Positions 5,655-8,679 of a stretch of DNA of 8,679 nucleotides are shown here, piece by piece. This stretch comes from JADHUC01 sp964617665 (lineage in GTDB: Bacteria > Planctomycetota > Planctomycetia > Pirellulales > Pirellulaceae): positions 1-8,679 of the forward strand of contig CAZUAH010000583.1 in NCBI GenBank assembly GCA_964617665.1, given 5' to 3'. Both the position numbers and the translations under genes were made by a program. Position 1 is the stretch's first letter, and the number at the start of each line of letters is the position of its first letter. Under the pieces are notes generated by a model that saw only the letters and a list, made by a program, of their open reading frames with translations, was not told the DNA's origin and did no database searches.

Positions 5655-8633
5655 CTAGTCCAATCTTGGGAACGTAATCTTGAAGGCCGTTCCGCCATGC
5701 CTTTCAACTTCGATCTTGCCATCCAGTTGTTTCACCAGTGTGGTCACCACCTGCAGGCCCATTGTCTCCGTGGCACCAAGGTCCATTCTGGCGGGCAAGC
5801 CTACGCCGTTGTCGGCGACGACTAGCGTAAACTTGTGGTCTGCTAAATGGAGGCTAACGCGGATTTCGCCATCCCGACCATCTGGGAACGCGTATTTCAG
5901 TGCGTTGGACGCCAGTTCGTTAATGATCAACCCACAAGGAATCGCCATGTCAAGCGTTAGGTCAACGTCTTGGATGTCTTCATGGAACAGGACCGCCCTG
6001 GAGGCATCGCCGTACGAACGAATCAAGTAGGACACCAGGCTTCGAACGTGCGCCGCAAAGTCTACCCGGGCCAAATCACCGGATTGGTACAGTTGTTCGT
6101 GGACCATCGCCATCGACGTAACACGGCTTCGCATATCCTGAAAAACCGTTTTCGCATGGTCGTCCTCGATTTGACGAGACTGAAGATTCAGCAGGCTGGA
6201 TATGACCTGCATGTTGTTCTTCACACGGTGATGGATTTCCTTCAGGAGAACTTCCTTCTCGCGAAGTGACGCTTTGACTTGCTCCTCGGCCAGTTTTCGC
6301 TCGGTGATGTCGCGCCCTTCAGGGATCAAGAGGCACACGTTTCCCCTGTCGTCTTTGACCGGTCTGATCGAGACATCTGCGTAGTGGATACTGCCGTCGG
6401 GTGCTGGATGGTAAGCCTCGAAGCGGACGAACTCTCCCGAGGCGGCCCGCTCTACCGCACGACGTAACTGGTTCTGGAGTTCCGCAGAATGAGTCCACCA
6501 GACGGTTTCCCAAAACGGTTTTTCCAGTACATCGTTTGCTTCAACCCCACCGAAGTCGAGGGCCGTCTTGTTGGCCTCAAGGAGTCTTCCATCTGGCGTC
6601 ATCAGCCCAATAAACTGGAACGTCTGATCGAAGATTGCGCGGAACCTTGTTTCGCTTTCACGGAGCGCCTGCTCGGCCAGTTTGCGTTTGGTGATGTCGC
6701 GAAGCGAGCCGGCCATTCGGGTCGCTTTTCCCGCTTCGTCCCAGAATGCCTGTCCGCGAGCCGAGAACCATCGCCATTCACGGTTTCTCGTCTTCAAGCG
6801 GTACTCGACGTCGTAAGGTAGGCGTCGTTCGACATGGTTCCGCAAGGCTTCGTAAACACGGTCGAAATCGTCCGGGTGTATTTGCGACTGCCAGAACTCG
6901 ACGGGATTCCCGAAATCGAAATCCGCTTCATAGCCGAGCAGTTCCTTGAAGCGGGGAGATACCCAAGACTCGTTGGACTCCAATTGCCAATCCCATATCC
7001 CTTCATTGGCACCGCGAACGGCAAGATCGAACCTTTGCTCGCTCAGCCGAAGTGCCTCGTGCGACCGTTTCTGATCGGTAATGTCCATAAACGATACGAT
7101 TACATAGGACAGATCTCCGTCTGCGGCGAATTCGGGCACCGCGTTTACCAGCCCCCACATGGTCCCTAGCGTCTCAGGCCGCTGGACACCAATGACGTAG
7201 TCCATGATGGGTTGTCGCGTCGCGAGCACTCGGTTCACAGGGTACTCGTCCGCCGGCATGTCGCTGCCATCCTCTCGTAGGAAGCGCCACGCTGGGGCAT
7301 CAGCCGTCTTGCCCAGCAACTGCTCTTCGGCAACATCCAGCAGTTCGCACGCAGTGGCGTTGGCCATCGCAATGCTGGTGTCGGAATTGTGAACGACAAC
7401 GGCCGTTCGGACATTTCGGATCAGGCTTTGAAGCTTTGCTTCGCTCTTACGCAACGCTTCGTCCGCTTCCCTGCGTTTGGCAATCTCGCGTCGAAGTTCT
7501 TCATTCGCCTTCGTCAACTGCGTGGTACGTTCCTCGACCAGCTCCTCGAGATGCTCCCGGTGATTCTGCAGCTCCTCCTCCGCTCGCTTGCGTTCCGTTA
7601 CGTCCCGCACGTGGAACAAGAGGGCTGGTTTTCCTGTATATCGAAAACGAGTTACCCTGATTTCCACGGGGGTGACGCGACCATCTTCCGTCCAACTGAG
7701 GCCCTCGACGTGATCCAATTCACCGTTGACGACTCTCGGAAAATCGCGAGCCACTTGGTCCCTTCGGTCCGGCGGCACCAAATCCAAGACGTTCTTGCCG
7801 ATTAGCGTATGCCGGTCCATGTTGTGCAGAAGGCATGCGGTCGGATTGGCATCCAGCACGTTTCCAACTTGATCTTCGACAAAGATCGCGTCCGGGCTGT
7901 TGTCGAACAGGTCCTTGAATCGCGCTTCACTTTCGCGAAGCTCCGCCTCAGCCCGCTTCTGGGCCGTCAGATCGCGGAACATTGCCAGGAAAGCGGGATT
8001 GCCTTCCCACTTCACGTCCACGATCCGCATTTCCACCGGCACGCATTGTCCGTCGCGGCGGATAATCTCGGTCTCGCTCGATTCGCTGGCGGTCACCTGC
8101 AAGCCAAAGCGGGTACGCAACAAATCACCGATTGAGAGTCCCAAGAGCATCTCTGCGGCTGGATTCAAGAACTGTATGGCTCCCTTGTCGTCCACGACAA
8201 TCATGCCGTCGACGTTGCCGGCGACAACATTGCGCAAGTTTGCCTCACTGGCTTGAGCCTTCTGCAGCATCTGGGCCAGCTTTGCCCGATTCTTGTTGCG
8301 CGATACGCTGTAACGTATCGAGCGGACCAGCAAAGCGCTGTGGAGTTCTCCTTTGACAAGGTAGTCTTGAGCACCCTCGCTGGCCGCCTCGGTTGCGAGA
8401 GATTCGTCATAGACGTCGGCGATCACAACCAGTGGCACCTGCGGTTCGTGAAAGCGTAGCTTCTGAAGAGTCTCCAATCCGCGGCTATCCGGCAGATCCA
8501 GGTCCAGAAGCACTACGTCCACCCCGCCCCTGGACAAACACTCCAAACCATCCGCCAGCCGATCAGCTCGCGCATACTGGAATTCGACACCGTTGGTCTT
8601 CACCAGATTGGCTGCAATCAGTTCACAGCGCAC
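5655..8633 (-). CDS. Multi-PAS hybrid sensor histidine kinase (HisKA_2/HATPase_c) with degenerate N-terminal receiver
   Basis: A 992-residue soluble sensor kinase with no membrane segment. Residues 1-105 are a receiver remnant: D44 (VVLLDLDLPD) and K94 (YLVKG) remain, but strand one with its acidic pair is absent and A72 replaces the conserved Thr/Ser. Five PAS units follow at about 128-228, 236-350, 397-523, 530-650 and 660-780, most closing in a PAC motif such as DITERK. A coiled coil lies at about 350-397. HisKA_2 is about 793-870 with EIHHRVKNN, H802 being the likely phosphoacceptor. HATPase_c is about 890-990: N-box NELASNALKY (905-914), DNGVGLP (941-947), TMGL (957-960) and GGTAFK (980-985). 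It should autophosphorylate in response to cytosolic cues sensed by the PAS domains and pass phosphate to a separate receiver, plausibly that of the downstream phosphatase. The GTG at 8633 is the only in-frame start, since TGA lies at 8670-8672. It has no ribosome binding site, so the 5' end may be frameshifted or degenerate. Confidence 0.92.
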   Translation of the reverse strand: MRCELIAANLVKTNGVEFQYARADRLADGLECLSRGGVDVVLLDLDLPDSRGLETLQKLRFHEPQVPLVVIADVYDESLATEAASEGAQDYLVKGELHSALLVRSIRYSVSRNKNRAKLAQMLQKAQASEANLRNVVAGNVDGMIVVDDKGAIQFLNPAAEMLLGLSIGDLLRTRFGLQVTASESSETEIIRRDGQCVPVEMRIVDVKWEGNPAFLAMFRDLTAQKRAEAELRESEARFKDLFDNSPDAIFVEDQVGNVLDANPTACLLHNMDRHTLIGKNVLDLVPPDRRDQVARDFPRVVNGELDHVEGLSWTEDGRVTPVEIRVTRFRYTGKPALLFHVRDVTERKRAEEELQNHREHLEELVEERTTQLTKANEELRREIAKRREADEALRKSEAKLQSLIRNVRTAVVVHNSDTSIAMANATACELLDVAEEQLLGKTADAPAWRFLREDGSDMPADEYPVNRVLATRQPIMDYVIGVQRPETLGTMWGLVNAVPEFAADGDLSYVIVSFMDITDQKRSHEALRLSEQRFDLAVRGANEGIWDWQLESNESWVSPRFKELLGYEADFDFGNPVEFWQSQIHPDDFDRVYEALRNHVERRLPYDVEYRLKTRNREWRWFSARGQAFWDEAGKATRMAGSLRDITKRKLAEQALRESETRFRAIFDQTFQFIGLMTPDGRLLEANKTALDFGGVEANDVLEKPFWETVWWTHSAELQNQLRRAVERAASGEFVRFEAYHPAPDGSIHYADVSIRPVKDDRGNVCLLIPEGRDITERKLAEEQVKASLREKEVLLKEIHHRVKNNMQVISSLLNLQSRQIEDDHAKTVFQDMRSRVTSMAMVHEQLYQSGDLARVDFAAHVRSLVSYLIRSYGDASRAVLFHEDIQDVDLTLDMAIPCGLIINELASNALKYAFPDGRDGEIRVSLHLADHKFTLVVADNGVGLPARMDLGATETMGLQVVTTLVKQLDGKIEVERHGGTAFKITFPRLD

Positions 8634-8679
8634 GCACGAAGAACGCGTGAGGTTTGTGATTGCAGTAAATCACGGGATT

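Noticed and set aside
5236..5825. Plus-strand frames spanning the kinase-phosphatase junction
   Set aside because: They run antisense across the receiver domain and the HATPase end, with no motifs or start signals.

Overview
The window looks like a piece of a bacterial chromosome, most likely from a planctomycete or a relative. The reasons are a secreted DUF1080 protein (a family greatly expanded in Planctomycetes and Verrucomicrobia), a secreted transglutaminase-like protein, very large soluble multi-PAS signalling proteins, and moderately GC-rich codon use (judged by eye, not counted). This assignment is an inference. All six genes I can support lie on the minus strand, so they are transcribed from the right edge towards the left. 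I see no rRNA, tRNA, CRISPR array, insertion sequence, integrase or origin.

Right half (about 3559-8633): two large signalling genes that probably form an operon. The upstream one is a 992-residue cytosolic hybrid histidine kinase: receiver remnant, five PAS domains with a coiled coil, then HisKA_2 and HATPase_c. The downstream one is a response regulator of about 671 residues: intact receiver, coiled coil, two PAS domains, and a SpoIIE/RsbU-type PP2C phosphatase. The natural reading is that the kinase phosphorylates the phosphatase's receiver and so controls dephosphorylation of an anti-sigma-factor antagonist or other phosphoserine protein. No STAS or RsbW-like partner is in view. The kinase's own receiver lacks its first strand and acidic pair and has Ala in place of the conserved Thr/Ser. 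The gene starts at a poor GTG just after an in-frame stop, so its 5' end may be damaged or the receiver degenerate.

Left half (about 200-3429): four smaller genes for the cell envelope. In transcription order they are an unrecognised putative lipoprotein with a strongly cationic helix, a secreted transglutaminase-like protein with a C-terminal beta-sandwich, a secreted DUF1080 (3-keto-disaccharide hydrolase-like) protein, and a 95-residue three-helix membrane protein. Intergenic gaps are 80 to 235 bp. The DUF1080 gene has its own candidate sigma70 promoter with an operator-like palindrome over the -10/start region, and the transglutaminase gene has an 8-bp direct repeat abutting its ribosome binding site. 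I see no clear functional link between the envelope genes and the signalling pair beyond shared strand and proximity.

Positions 1-199 hold no gene I can support. No stretch over 300 bases lacks a gene.
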